Virus record (IMG/VR): IMGVR_UViG_3300042691_024284 | Span: 1-64,000 of that record | Length of the DNA: 64,000 bases | Origin: a virus | Direction: 5' to 3' (one strand) | Shown here: piece after piece, positions 27,480-36,551 of the stretch | Layout: every line of letters begins with the position of its first letter | How positions within the stretch are numbered: position 1 is the first letter of the stretch | Program-made: the position numbers and the translations under genes | Notes under the pieces: model-generated | What the model was told of the DNA's origin: nothing | Seen by the model: the letters and a program-made list of their open reading frames with translations, nothing else | Databases searched by the model: none

Positions 27480-28475
27480 TTATCCTCGATTCTGTCTATC
27501 GTACGCGGCGTAAGCCTTAATCATTGCGTTGCGCTTTGTGGGATCGTCCCATGCGCCCGCATCCTTAATCGCTTGAACACGTTCACGACTTAGCGTGATT
27601 GTGTTGGCGGACTTGGCTGACGGATTTGCCGTCCGGCTTGATGCCGTGGGGCTGACCCGTTTAGCGCTTGTCCCCGTTCTTGCTGCGTACCTGTGAGGCA
27701 AACGTACAGCCAATCGATTATCCAGCTCGTCCCAATATTCCGGATCTGCTGGGTCCCATCCATCAGCTGCTAACTCTTGGTCGATCACTTTGGCGATGCG
27801 GCTGTCTGTGTCGCGCGCCTGCGGATCGTACCATTTATTCTTTTGCAACCACCCTGTTGCCAATTCCTGCATCTCTGATGCGCGCGGTGTTGGCACATTT
27901 TGAGGGGGTTGCTTTACTTGATCCAGCTGCTGCTTTTTGTAAGCCTGCATGCCGGCAAGTCTATTTTTTGCTTCCTGCAGCTGCTCCAAGTATTCAACCT
28001 GAGAAGCTGCGTCGTTACTTTGCGCTGCTTGTAGCAGCTTCATCTTGGCATATTCGACCCGAGTTGCCTCGTCTTCGATAGCCTTGTCTACCTGAGCAAA
28101 CTGGTATGAGGTTGCTGCGTTCTCTACGGCAGCAAGGCGCCTAGCAAGTTCCTCATTTTTACGCTCAAGCGCGCTGATTTTGTGTTTAGCAGAGGCTTCC
28201 CGCTGTTTAGCAAGTTCTTTTTTAAGCCTACGCTCTTCCCGACGAGCCTCGCGAATTCTCTGTCGATCTTCGTCGGTCTCAGCATCCTCGTCGTCTGAAC
28301 CGTCAGCGTCCCCGGACTCGTCAGAATCATTTGCGTCAGAGGCTTCAACTTCAATTTCGGCCTCCTTCTCATTATCTTTCTTGTCTTCATCGAAGGGATC
28401 CTCTTCCGCTTCTACAGCCGCCATTACGCGGCCGTCGTCCAGTTCTTTCACTGGGATATTCTTTTCGTCTGCCAT
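27480..28475 (-). CDS. Scaffolding protein
   Basis: A 331-residue protein with a very acidic N-terminal third (runs of Asp/Glu, residues ~20-75), a long Arg/Lys/Glu coiled coil (~75-190) and a basic C-terminal region that could bind the capsid subunit. This acidic-coiled-basic layout is typical of podovirus scaffolds that guide procapsid assembly and then leave. It lies between the co-chaperonin and the capsid genes. Confidence 0.75.
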   Translation of the reverse strand: MADEKNIPVKELDDGRVMAAVEAEEDPFDEDKKDNEKEAEIEVEASDANDSDESGDADGSDDEDAETDEDRQRIREARREERRLKKELAKQREASAKHKISALERKNEELARRLAAVENAATSYQFAQVDKAIEDEATRVEYAKMKLLQAAQSNDAASQVEYLEQLQEAKNRLAGMQAYKKQQLDQVKQPPQNVPTPRASEMQELATGWLQKNKWYDPQARDTDSRIAKVIDQELAADGWDPADPEYWDELDNRLAVRLPHRYAARTGTSAKRVSPTASSRTANPSAKSANTITLSRERVQAIKDAGAWDDPTKRNAMIKAYAAYDRQNRG

Positions 28476-28493
28476 TTTTCACTTTCTACAAAG

Positions 28494-28934
28494 TTAATCT
28501 ACGAAGGCGCGCATGCGTTGTGCGTGCTCAAAGCTTTTGATGACCGAGATAATTTCCCTGGCTTGGATGGTGATAAACACCACCGGGGATCCCTCATCAT
28601 CAGGCGAAACAACAAATCGGTCACCACCGTATTTGATTGTCCGCACCAAGTCTCCAACCTTACACCAGGGGCCCTCGGGCCACGGCTCCAGTGAGTCTGG
28701 GCTTTTGTACGCAAGCTGTCCTATCTGGATAACCTTTGCCACCGTTTCGTTAAATCTTAGGGTGGCTCGGGTCTCGTCTACCAAGATAATCCCGCCTTTG
28801 CTTTTTGCCTTCTCTCGACGCAGCTGGACCAAAACTCGGTCGCCTACTACGTCAATGCCCGGATCGATTTTCGGAAAACATTCCTCTTCCGTTCGGAGGT
28901 CGGGCTCCTCTTTTTGCATAACATCAAATGCCAT
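28494..28934 (-). CDS. GroES-like co-chaperonin
   Basis: A 146-residue protein with the GroES beta-barrel pattern: VVGDRVLVQLRREKAKSKGG, then the mobile-loop position GGIILVDETRATLRF, the core VAKVIQIG and VGDLVRTIKYGGDRFVV. It is longer than host GroES (~95 residues), with insertions after the barrel. Phage co-chaperonins such as T4 gp31 replace GroES so that host GroEL can fold the capsid protein. Its place between portal and scaffold genes supports that role. Confidence 0.8.
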   Translation of the reverse strand: MAFDVMQKEEPDLRTEEECFPKIDPGIDVVGDRVLVQLRREKAKSKGGIILVDETRATLRFNETVAKVIQIGQLAYKSPDSLEPWPEGPWCKVGDLVRTIKYGGDRFVVSPDDEGSPVVFITIQAREIISVIKSFEHAQRMRAFVD

Positions 28935-28951
28935 ACGGCAGTCCTCCTAGG

Positions 28952-29143
28952 CTATTCAGCCTCGTCGTTCTCAGTTAAAATGTCATCGATGATGACGAGG
29001 GCTTTTGTTAAGCCCTCTGCTTGACCCACGAGCCTCTGGTACTGATCAAAGCTGTGAACATTCGCTCCGGACGCGATACCCGCGTCCAAAATAGATTTCT
29101 GTTCTCGAATTCGGCGAATTACCTCGCCGATAATATCTCGCAT
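28952..29143 (-). CDS. Small helical head-region protein
   Basis: A 63-residue protein predicted helical, with the central VHSFDQYQRLVGQAEGL and an acidic end. Similar tiny proteins lie near portal genes in many phages; function unknown. A weak copy of the promoter motif (TTGCATAGGTGG, 29148-29160) overlaps its ribosome-binding site. Confidence 0.7.
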   Translation of the reverse strand: MRDIIGEVIRRIREQKSILDAGIASGANVHSFDQYQRLVGQAEGLTKALVIIDDILTENDEAE

Positions 29144-29183
29144 AAAACCACCTATGCAAGATATAAGGAACTACCGCCCCAAA

Positions 29184-29405
29184 TTAATAGCGCGGGCCGA
29201 AAGTATCTTTTACGTTGGTGTAGGGGCCGACCGGCGCGCGACTCGAAGTCTTAGCCTGGGCAGCACCACGCTTCCAGTTATTATCGCGATGAGATCCTGA
29301 TGAGCCCGGATCAATATCCGTCGCTCCGTTGCCGCCGCCATAACCCGGTTTGCCGGTCTCCTGATAGGTCTGACGAAATCCTTTTAGTTGCTGGTCTGAT
29401 GCCAT
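29184..29405 (-). CDS. Small Gly-rich protein next to portal
   Basis: A 73-residue Gly/Asn/Ser-rich, apparently unstructured protein (PGYGGGNGATDIDPGSSG). Its start overlaps the portal stop by one base, so it is probably co-translated. No function can be inferred beyond membership of the head operon. Confidence 0.65.
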   Translation of the reverse strand: MASDQQLKGFRQTYQETGKPGYGGGNGATDIDPGSSGSHRDNNWKRGAAQAKTSSRAPVGPYTNVKDTFGPRY

Positions 29406-32152
29406 TAAACTACTCCTTGTGGTGGTTGTTGGGCTTGTATTTGTGCCTTAACTGCTTCTGCTTGTTGACGAAATGCTTCTTGCTCTACGGCGATGCCATG
29501 TTTACGGATGTCCGCATCGGCCGTGTTGATTGCATCAATAGCAGACATAATCTGCTCGCTCTCAAGCTGACGCTGCATGCCGTCTAGCTGAGCGCCAGTT
29601 TGCATGGCCGCAATTCGCTCGCGCGATGCGTTGTTGATGTTTGCCGCCGCAATATTGGTTGCGTTTTTCTGGCTGTCAATCTGGCTCTGAGTCTGATACT
29701 TAGCCATGAGCTCAGTAACACGCTGCTGCAACTCGGCAACCTTGATCTCGTAATCTTGCTTTTGCTGAGCTGCTTGCTGTTGCATCTTAGCCATAGCTTC
29801 CTGCGCCTTGCGCTGGGTCTCAGCCATCTGCGTTTTCATCAGCACGTTAGCTGTCGGATCCATCGCCGCGGCCTGCTCCATCGCAGCCTGCTTAGCCTGC
29901 TGCACTTTCTGCACCAGGCCCATAATCGCGGGCTGTGCGCCTTGGAATGTGGCCTGAGCGTCCTGGCTGACCATTTCTGCAGCCAAAGCAAGCGCTTGTT
30001 GGTCTTCCAACGTAAGCGGTTTCTCTTCGTGCAGTCGCAGCACGTCTTGCCCGCCAGCTGCCTCGGCCACATACGAGCGCATTGACTGCAGATAATGCAA
30101 TGTCAAGTGCTGTTTTAAGTGCTCCAAAGCGATGGGCGCAAATTGTGGCCCAATAAGGGGGCTGCCACCATAATTGGGGTCCTGAGCATACGCCAAGTGA
30201 ACCTTGATGTGCGCTAGATGGTCCTGATCCGGGTAGGCTGCCGCGGGGCGGCCCATGGACATTGCAACGTTCTCCAGGGCAGGATTAGACTCCTTGATTC
30301 CGTCCGGATCTGGCAATATCTCGCTAATCGCAGGAACTTTTAGCTGCTTCAGAACGCGCCGGTGGGCAGCGCGAAGGTCGTACAATTGCGGCGCAGAATT
30401 AGCTATCTGCAGGATAGCTTGCGCCTGTGCCAAGCGCTGTGTCTCTGAGAAGATGTTAGGGTCCGACACCGGCCGGATGTCGTTGTTGGATGCAAAGTCA
30501 CGCACTTCAATCTCGGTGCCCGACTGATTGTCCATTTCCTCCAAGTACCAGTGATTGATACGTGAAAGGATCTTAAACGACTTGGCCTGTGAGCGATGCA
30601 TCCGCGCATGGATGCTTGAAAACACCTTAGCGCCTTGCTCAATAAGTGCCTGGGTGGTGCCCACTGGCGTGTTAGCGTTTGCGTCGCCAATTTTCTCTTC
30701 GGCGGTTGTCACCACGCCTTTTGCAGCGGTTGTTAACCATCCGAGGAGGTTGTATAAAACACTCGAGGGTTGGTTAAACGGCAACGGCATAGCCAACTTG
30801 CGGACATCGTCCACACCAGGGGCACCTTCAATTTCTAAAACCTGCGTCGGTTCAATTCGATCACTCTGACCGGAGATGCGTCCGCCCTTAAGCTTAAGCA
30901 TCGTCTGACTGTTGTTGATATGTGCAGAATCCAACAGAGCGCGAAGAGCGCCAGTAAGGGCGGCAGACAAACCACCAATAAGATGAGGAAGCCCAATGGC
31001 GTACGCACCACGCCACGGAATAAACTTAAACTCGACAATCCAGTCCAGTTTCGTAAGCTTTTCATCGCCTGACTCCCAGTTACGGTAAAGCGACAGAACC
31101 TTGTTGCTGCTGTCGTCGATGGTTAAAATGTATGGAGCGCGACGACCTTCTGTTTCTGGATCATCTTTCAGTCGCAAAAAGCAAGTGATCTCATAAACAC
31201 GACGGACGTTGTCAATGTTTTTATCCGGCAGCGACTTGCCCTCGATCTTGTCGTTGGCTTTTGTCGAGCGCGTTTGTTCGTCTTGCTCAATGCCAGAGGG
31301 TGGGATGCTATCGATGTCACGATATAATCCTTGATCCACACGCTGGCGGAACACATCTTCCGTAATGTCTTGCTGTTCAGTTACTCGCGGCGAACTGTAA
31401 AAGTTTGTCGTTGAGTACGGCAAGAAGATGTTGTCAATCGGGATCCACTCGCAGGTGGGCCGGCACTGCTCATTGTCCCAGCGCCACTTGAAGTATTGCG
31501 AGCCTCCCAACGGAAGCTGCGTGAGGATCTGCTCCATCTCATCGCGGTATTCCTCAACCTGCTCCGTGAGCTGCCAGTTAAGAAACTGCGACTTGCGCTC
31601 TGCAACTTCTACGCGTTTGCGGTCTGCCTCACCTTTTATTTCCGACTTAACAATACCTTCAGGCGGAAGAAGCTCTCTTGCGCTAGATGCTGCAAAGTCG
31701 ACACAAGCTTCTGCCATGACAGGATGCACAACTTTGGAAGCTCCGTCAAAAGTTGCGCCACCTGGCGCGTCTTTTCCAAGTCCTGTCCTTCGTAGTCCTT
31801 CTTCATACTGCTTATCTCTTTCTTTCCGCGCCTCGCGGTCAACCGTTATGTATTCTTCGTATTCGTTAGCAAGCGCGTCCAAGACGCCCTCATCCATAGT
31901 TTCCGCAAGGTTAGCGTAAAACTCTGGGTTTTGGTTGGGGCCTTCTTTTGGCGCGTAATTAATTACAACTGAACCATCGTCAAGCTCAATAACCTCTTCA
32001 TCGCTTTCGCCCGGCTCTAAGCCAAGGACCTCTTCGATGTTTTCAATCTCTTGCTCTTGCATCAAAGACTCTTGAAAATCTTCATCTTTGCGCAAGTCAA
32101 GCGAGCTTAGTGAAGCTCCTTGCTGAATTGGCATTTGAGGCAGTTGGGGCAT
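29405..32152 (-). CDS. Portal protein (P22-type)
   Basis: A 915-residue protein: an acidic N-terminus, then the portal core with TFDGASKVVHPVMAEACVDF, LPLGGSQYFKWRWD and FKFIPWRGAYAIGLPHLIGG. A long Gln/Ala-rich coiled coil (about residues 720-880) corresponds to the barrel/stem extension of P22-like portals. The portal forms the dodecameric DNA channel and sets headful packaging. It follows the terminase block and precedes the scaffold, as usual. It is longer than P22 gp1 (~725 residues) because of the C-terminal coil. Confidence 0.9.
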   Translation of the reverse strand: MPQLPQMPIQQGASLSSLDLRKDEDFQESLMQEQEIENIEEVLGLEPGESDEEVIELDDGSVVINYAPKEGPNQNPEFYANLAETMDEGVLDALANEYEEYITVDREARKERDKQYEEGLRRTGLGKDAPGGATFDGASKVVHPVMAEACVDFAASSARELLPPEGIVKSEIKGEADRKRVEVAERKSQFLNWQLTEQVEEYRDEMEQILTQLPLGGSQYFKWRWDNEQCRPTCEWIPIDNIFLPYSTTNFYSSPRVTEQQDITEDVFRQRVDQGLYRDIDSIPPSGIEQDEQTRSTKANDKIEGKSLPDKNIDNVRRVYEITCFLRLKDDPETEGRRAPYILTIDDSSNKVLSLYRNWESGDEKLTKLDWIVEFKFIPWRGAYAIGLPHLIGGLSAALTGALRALLDSAHINNSQTMLKLKGGRISGQSDRIEPTQVLEIEGAPGVDDVRKLAMPLPFNQPSSVLYNLLGWLTTAAKGVVTTAEEKIGDANANTPVGTTQALIEQGAKVFSSIHARMHRSQAKSFKILSRINHWYLEEMDNQSGTEIEVRDFASNNDIRPVSDPNIFSETQRLAQAQAILQIANSAPQLYDLRAAHRRVLKQLKVPAISEILPDPDGIKESNPALENVAMSMGRPAAAYPDQDHLAHIKVHLAYAQDPNYGGSPLIGPQFAPIALEHLKQHLTLHYLQSMRSYVAEAAGGQDVLRLHEEKPLTLEDQQALALAAEMVSQDAQATFQGAQPAIMGLVQKVQQAKQAAMEQAAAMDPTANVLMKTQMAETQRKAQEAMAKMQQQAAQQKQDYEIKVAELQQRVTELMAKYQTQSQIDSQKNATNIAAANINNASRERIAAMQTGAQLDGMQRQLESEQIMSAIDAINTADADIRKHGIAVEQEAFRQQAEAVKAQIQAQQPPQGVV

Positions 32153-33429
32153 TATTTGTAATCTTCCATTACGGATCTATAACCAACAGGTCCTGTTGCC
32201 GCGGGAGCCGCTGCCAGCCCCAGACCGCCTACTGCTTGTCGGCCTTTTGATGCCTGAGCCGCAGCTCGAGCCATCCGACCATAGGGCGCAGCAAAAAGAT
32301 AATTTATCGGGTCACCTAACAAACTTGCTACGTTAACGCCAGTCTGATAGGCGTCGCTTTGCGTGTCAAGCTGCGGAACAAATCGTCCCTGTGGCACCGA
32401 CATGTACGTTTCTTCTGAGCGAGTAGGTGTGTACATGCCAGCCATTTCGCCAAGGTTCATGTAACTGCGAGCTGTTTGGATCGGCGCGTCACGCAAACCA
32501 GACATAAACTTTTTTGCCGCTTCTAACGATTGCTGATACCCACGTAGTCGCTGCGGTGTGCGTCCTTGTGATGCCATCTCTGCTTCCATGTCGCGCACAG
32601 AGCGGCCTTCTGCTTTTCCTGGCACTTGGCCTTGCATCAACATCAATTCATCTTTCAAATACTGCGGGTACTCTGACGGCGGACGCTCAAGGTAACGCTC
32701 CTCAATGCCCTCCGTTCTAGCGCGCTGTTTCCAGTCTGCCATGCCACGAGCAGTTGGCGGACGCTCACCTACAATCGCCGCTCCCGTCTCACCATACTGG
32801 TGGCGCGATGGGTTAAACTCAGCGATGATCATGTCAAGCTCTTCGTCTGTCGGGAAGCGCTTGTGACGAGAGAAAAAATCTTGTTTTAATTTATCAATCA
32901 GCGGCGTCTTGCCGGCGGACAACTTGGCGTTCTCAATTCCCTGCGCCATGCGCGCCATGTAGTCTGCGCTCGGTGTAATCGATGCTTGCCCCTCAACAGG
33001 GATCGCTTCCAACGTGCCTGCTTCTTGCGCCCGCTCGATGTTTTGCATCACGTTTGGGTCGTTGATGTCTTGTACCTTGGGTTTGAGGTACGTACCCTTA
33101 ACCGTGCGTCCAGTCATTGCTTTGGTCAAGAAAGGATCCGGGCCTGCGGGAAACATCAGGTTGGGGTCAGTGGCCAGCTCATGAAACGCACGAGCCTCTG
33201 CTTCTTTCCCAGTGCGCAATGTGCTGCTTGGCTTAGAAAGAGACAACACATGCTTTCTTAACTCTTGCATATCGGCAGCCGGAGGCTCTTTGCCATAGGT
33301 GCGCTTATACCGAGCGATTGCCTTAGCAACCTGCGCCATCATATCCTGGCCCACGAGCCTGCCTGCGGACATGGATGGAATGCCAGCCATCTCTAGCAGC
33401 ATCTCTCGTGGTGACTTAATTGGGTTCAT
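32152..33429 (-). CDS. Hypothetical protein between terminase and portal
   Basis: A 425-residue, Met/Arg/Pro-rich, mainly helical protein with a small hydrophobic Ala/Gly-rich C-terminus. The start at 33429 (MNPIKSPREML) was chosen over the longer frame at 33465 because the latter begins inside the promoter motif; GGGAG lies upstream of 33429. Similar arginine-rich proteins occur between terminase and portal genes in other phages. Function unknown. Confidence 0.7.
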   Translation of the reverse strand: MNPIKSPREMLLEMAGIPSMSAGRLVGQDMMAQVAKAIARYKRTYGKEPPAADMQELRKHVLSLSKPSSTLRTGKEAEARAFHELATDPNLMFPAGPDPFLTKAMTGRTVKGTYLKPKVQDINDPNVMQNIERAQEAGTLEAIPVEGQASITPSADYMARMAQGIENAKLSAGKTPLIDKLKQDFFSRHKRFPTDEELDMIIAEFNPSRHQYGETGAAIVGERPPTARGMADWKQRARTEGIEERYLERPPSEYPQYLKDELMLMQGQVPGKAEGRSVRDMEAEMASQGRTPQRLRGYQQSLEAAKKFMSGLRDAPIQTARSYMNLGEMAGMYTPTRSEETYMSVPQGRFVPQLDTQSDAYQTGVNVASLLGDPINYLFAAPYGRMARAAAQASKGRQAVGGLGLAAAPAATGPVGYRSVMEDYK

Positions 33430-33451
33430 TATTTTTGGAGTCTCCCTAGCA

Positions 33452-33466
33452 CCACTTATGCACAAT
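33452..33466 (-). promoter_or_regulatory. Phage promoter motif (TGCATAAGTGG variant)
   Basis: Minus-strand ATTGTGCATAAGTGG in the 53-bp gap between the terminase stop and the start at 33429. It would transcribe the portal-scaffold-capsid block separately from the terminase. Confidence 0.6.
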
Positions 33467-33482
33467 CGCTATGGGGTGCGCC

Positions 33483-34922
33483 CTACTGAGCGTACGGGTT
33501 GTAGCGTTGCTTGCTGCGATCATCTGCGTAGTCATAGTCGCGCGCTGGCAGCGGATCAAGCTGTATCCACCCCGAGTCACGCAGCACGCGCAGCGCTTGG
33601 GACAGGCTGTCCACGTAGTCATCGTGTCCCCCAGACTCGGGAAACGCACAGACCTGGCGCAGAAAACGTTTGGCCCACTCGGCGTACTCGCCGTCCTTTT
33701 TGGCATCCTCCGGTATGTACACCTTGCCCTTTGCTATGAGAGGCGCCACGATGTTGATACGCTGCACCTTGTCCGCTCTACCAGGGTTGTACGCCCTGAC
33801 CGGCACGCCGGCACCTTGCAGCTCCTGGATGAGCGAGATACCAGCCGACTTATCCTCCATCAGAATCAAGTCCGCCTTTCTGCCTTTGGCAAACGTGTTA
33901 TCCGCGCCGTACACAACCTCTTTAAAGTCGTTGATTACCTTTTTGCGCAGCTCCGGATATGACAGGTGCGCGTCCCATGCGTCTAGCAAGATGATGCACG
34001 TGCCCTTGTCCTGGTTCTCAAACACGCCCCACACCTCACAGGCTGTCGGGTCGTTGTGTGTCTTCTCGCTGGTAGCCGGGTCGTATGACGCAATCACATA
34101 CTCCAGCGTTGGCGTTTCCTTTTTGGACGGCCACATCTTAAACCACTTGCGCTTTACAATCCCCGCGTCCTCCGGGTTTAGGATCTCGCCATAGATCTCC
34201 TGCTTACCCAGGTCTGTGCCTTCGTACGTCTCAAGCTGCTTGAAAAACGTCGCTGACAGGTTTTGACGGTTATCATAAGACGACGCGTTCACCATGTACA
34301 CGTCGCCCCCGACCTTCCCTTCAGCCAGATCGACAATTAACTCCTTTGGCTTAGGCGTAGTGGTTATGATCTGCTGCACCCGGGCTATGTTTGGGTGCTT
34401 TAAGCGCAGGGTGAACTGCACTTGATCGTACGCATCGTCGATGTACTCGAATGCGCACAGCTCATCAAACCAGGCCCCGTGAAACTGCTTGCCTCGATAC
34501 CGCTCTGGCTCAGAGCCGGGTATGCCCTGGATGATAGAGCCGTTGATTAGCGTCACCTCAAAGAGCGATTTGTTGTAGTCCTGGATTAACGAGTGCGGGA
34601 TGATGTTAAGCAATCCCGAGTCACCCTCAAAACACGTCGCCCGGATGTCATTTGACGTCGGCGCTGTCACTAACCACCTCGTTTGCGCGTTTTTCCACGC
34701 CCGAATCCCAATCCAGTGGCTTGCGGTGTGCGTTTTGCCTGATCCGCGGCCGGCAAGCATCAAAAACGTGTCATATTCGCCGCCGTCCGGCTCTCTTTGG
34801 TGTCCCAAAGCGCTTAATTCCCATCTAACCTGCCACAAAGCCGCGTCTAGCTGCGGTTTTGGCCAGTGTTTGTTGTTCTTCGCAAAATCCGCCAGGATTT
34901 TTTCTTGCTTTTTGCTCAACAT
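33483..34922 (-). CDS. terL: Terminase large subunit
   Basis: A 479-residue packaging ATPase-nuclease. Walker A is GRGSGKT (residues 58-64), and Walker B is FHGAWFDEL with the catalytic Glu at about 154. The C-terminal nuclease domain has conserved acidic positions in ASYDPATS and ESGGHDDYVDSL. It translocates DNA into the prohead and cuts concatemers. The ATG overlaps the end of the upstream intein-like gene by seven bases, so translation is coupled. The small subunit appears to be encoded far away on the other strand (52210-52599). Confidence 0.95.
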   Translation of the reverse strand: MLSKKQEKILADFAKNNKHWPKPQLDAALWQVRWELSALGHQREPDGGEYDTFLMLAGRGSGKTHTASHWIGIRAWKNAQTRWLVTAPTSNDIRATCFEGDSGLLNIIPHSLIQDYNKSLFEVTLINGSIIQGIPGSEPERYRGKQFHGAWFDELCAFEYIDDAYDQVQFTLRLKHPNIARVQQIITTTPKPKELIVDLAEGKVGGDVYMVNASSYDNRQNLSATFFKQLETYEGTDLGKQEIYGEILNPEDAGIVKRKWFKMWPSKKETPTLEYVIASYDPATSEKTHNDPTACEVWGVFENQDKGTCIILLDAWDAHLSYPELRKKVINDFKEVVYGADNTFAKGRKADLILMEDKSAGISLIQELQGAGVPVRAYNPGRADKVQRINIVAPLIAKGKVYIPEDAKKDGEYAEWAKRFLRQVCAFPESGGHDDYVDSLSQALRVLRDSGWIQLDPLPARDYDYADDRSKQRYNPYAQ

Positions 34923-35878
34923 ATTGAGATAAATCCCTCACTTGCCAGAAAAGGCCGGTCCGCAATGACATGAACGCACTGCTTAGGGTCGATTTTCTTG
35001 ATTTTTCGTATGTATCTGCGCTTTAAGCGCCCGTTTTTGTCATCTAACCTGAACGCCAGCTTGTAGTTTGACGTATTCTCAGGCAAATACAGCATCGTCT
35101 TACACCCAAACGACTCAACCAGCGCCTGGTAGCGCCTGATTGTGGGGTAGTGCGCGTCGTAGATGCAGTATTTTTTGTACTCCTCGTCCCATCTGACGTA
35201 CGAGTTGGCATCAATTAGCCCCTCGAGCAACTCCCTTCGCTGTTCCGGTGAGCTCTCGATGTAACTAAACGGCAGCGTCGTTGGGATGTCGGCCCCAGCA
35301 AACAAAAACGTGTCCTTAATCGACGGCCGAAACTCAAACATCAGTTTGCGGTGTCTGGATCTGCCCACCTTTATAAAAAACCCGTGCCGCCTGCAGCGCT
35401 TCCTAACCTTCTCCACATCCATCTTACCTACCAGGTTTAGGCCCGACGGTCGCAGTGAGCCTAACCACACACCCATCACGTAGGGCGGCACCGGCAGATC
35501 CTTCCATGTGTAACGCAGCGGCTCGCACACTTGTATGGACCAAGTCTTAGGCTCGCCCTTAACCAGCTCATCGACAGCCAGGATCTTTGGCTGCGATCTC
35601 AGCGGTTTGGAATACTTTTTGCCGCGGTTCTTCACCCACCTCGACAGATTGTCTCTATACGTCTTGTCTTGTAGCGGGAGCGTCATGTGCGCATCACCTA
35701 CCAGGTCCAGCCCATCGTCGAACGCCACCTGATAGCACGCGCTCGGTATGTACTGCTGCACCGATCTCACCGGCTGGGCGCAGCCCTCTTGGTCAAAAAC
35801 TAGATCACCAGGGCGTAGATCGATTGCCCGTCGCCAGCCATCAAGCGTTGGTATTGGCGTCGTTGCTGCTAGGCCCAT
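34916..35878 (-). CDS. Free-standing degenerate intein (Hint plus LAGLIDADG)
   Basis: A 320-residue protein with the layout of an intein but its own start codon. Block A is recognisable (GLAATTPIPTLDGW then LRPGDLVFD), with Gly in place of the catalytic Cys1. Block B has FDDGLDLVGDAHMTLPL. Two LAGLIDADG-like helices follow (YVMGVWLGSLRPSG and LLEGLIDANSYV), in which the catalytic Asp is Ser and Asn respectively. Block F reads CVHVIADRPFLASEGFI, but the terminal His-Asn is missing and the protein ends SIC. Neither splicing nor normal cleavage is expected. It precedes and overlaps terL, a common intein host gene. Confidence 0.75.
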   Translation of the reverse strand: MGLAATTPIPTLDGWRRAIDLRPGDLVFDQEGCAQPVRSVQQYIPSACYQVAFDDGLDLVGDAHMTLPLQDKTYRDNLSRWVKNRGKKYSKPLRSQPKILAVDELVKGEPKTWSIQVCEPLRYTWKDLPVPPYVMGVWLGSLRPSGLNLVGKMDVEKVRKRCRRHGFFIKVGRSRHRKLMFEFRPSIKDTFLFAGADIPTTLPFSYIESSPEQRRELLEGLIDANSYVRWDEEYKKYCIYDAHYPTIRRYQALVESFGCKTMLYLPENTSNYKLAFRLDDKNGRLKRRYIRKIKKIDPKQCVHVIADRPFLASEGFISIC

Positions 35879-36065
35879 GCCTTTTTGTCTTCTTTCTTTT
35901 CCGGTCGTTTAACAGCGCGCGCTGGGATGCGCCAGGGGACAACCAAATTTCCTTAAAGTATCCATCGAGCTTGCGCTTATTGGTGTACGCAAAAAAGATA
36001 TAACCGTCCTTGCGCAGATCTCCTCTGTGGAAGTGCACGTTTGTTTCTGGGTTAAGTCGCTTCAT
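35841..36065 (-). CDS. Small basic protein, first gene of the minus operon
   Basis: A 74-residue basic protein with FHRGDLRKDGYIFFAYTNKRK and DGYFKEIWLSPGASQ, a pattern I associate with small proteins next to phage endonuclease genes. It has a good ribosome-binding site (GGAGG) and a promoter motif 18 bp upstream. It overlaps the intein-like gene by 38 bases. A link to homing or DNA binding is only a guess. Confidence 0.65.
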   Translation of the reverse strand: MKRLNPETNVHFHRGDLRKDGYIFFAYTNKRKLDGYFKEIWLSPGASQRALLNDRKRKKTKRHGPSSNDANTNA

Positions 36066-36082
36066 ACCAGGCCTCCATATAC

Positions 36083-36099
36083 CTACTAATGCAAAAAAT
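36083..36099 (-). promoter_or_regulatory. Phage promoter motif for the minus-strand operon
   Basis: Minus-strand ATTTTTTGCATTAGTAG, 12 bp beside the large inverted repeat and 18 bp upstream of the first structural-operon ATG. It is the only promoter-like element I see for terminase transcription. Confidence 0.65.
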
Positions 36100-36110
36100 A
36101 AATGGGGACA

Positions 36111-36234
36111 GCTGTCAAGGGTTGCGGGGGTTGCTGGGGTCTAAACCAGGTCCGTCTCTCTTTTTGTTTTTTCTTTTTTCTAAAAAAAAATAAAAGTGAA
36201 ATAGACCCCAGCAACCCCCGCAACCCTTGACAGC
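36111..36234. repeat. Palindromic element, left copy (32-bp arms)
   Basis: Left arm 36111-36142 (GCTGTCAAGGGTTGCGGGGG...) and right arm 36203-36234 are perfect reverse complements, with a 60-nt loop of T- and A-rich tracts. A second copy of the whole element, inverted, is at 44055-44178. CAACCCTTGACA is the outermost repeated core and could be a protein-binding site or contribute TTGACA -35 sequences. Confidence 0.9.
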
Positions 36235-36303
36235 AGAAAAATTTTATCAACAAAATCAACAACTTACAAAAACGCGGTATAGAGAAAAATGACCCTTATA
36301 CCC

Positions 36304-36331
36304 TTGACACGACCCCGGCAACCCTTGACAA
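36304..36331. repeat. Inner motif of the inverted duplication, left copy
   Basis: TTGACACGACCCCGGCAACC followed by CTTGACAA. It matches the reverse complement of 43959-43986 at 26 of 28 positions and stands 69 bp inward of the palindromic element, against 68 bp in the other copy. Confidence 0.85.
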
Positions 36332-36351
36332 CTTGTACGCACAAGCAAAAG

Positions 36352-36382
36352 TTATCCAAAGTTATCCACAGAGTTATCCACA
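36352..36382 (+). promoter_or_regulatory. Three DnaA-box sequences
   Basis: TTATCCAAA (36352-36360), TTATCCACA (36362-36370) and TTATCCACA (36374-36382). The last two equal the consensus DnaA box TTATNCACA, and all are in the same orientation about one helical turn apart. This suggests that the host initiator DnaA helps open this region. Confidence 0.75.
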
Positions 36383-36551
36383 GGTTGCCTATTTTTGCGA
36401 TTGTCTCTATACCTGTCTCTATACCTAAAAAAATATAAAAAATTGCAAAAACTGGCGGTTTGGGGTGGGGCCACCGCCGCCCTCCCCGACAGGACCCGTT
36501 CAGGTGTATCGTCCCTATTTTCGACCCCGGCCCTGCTGCAGCGCACCAATT

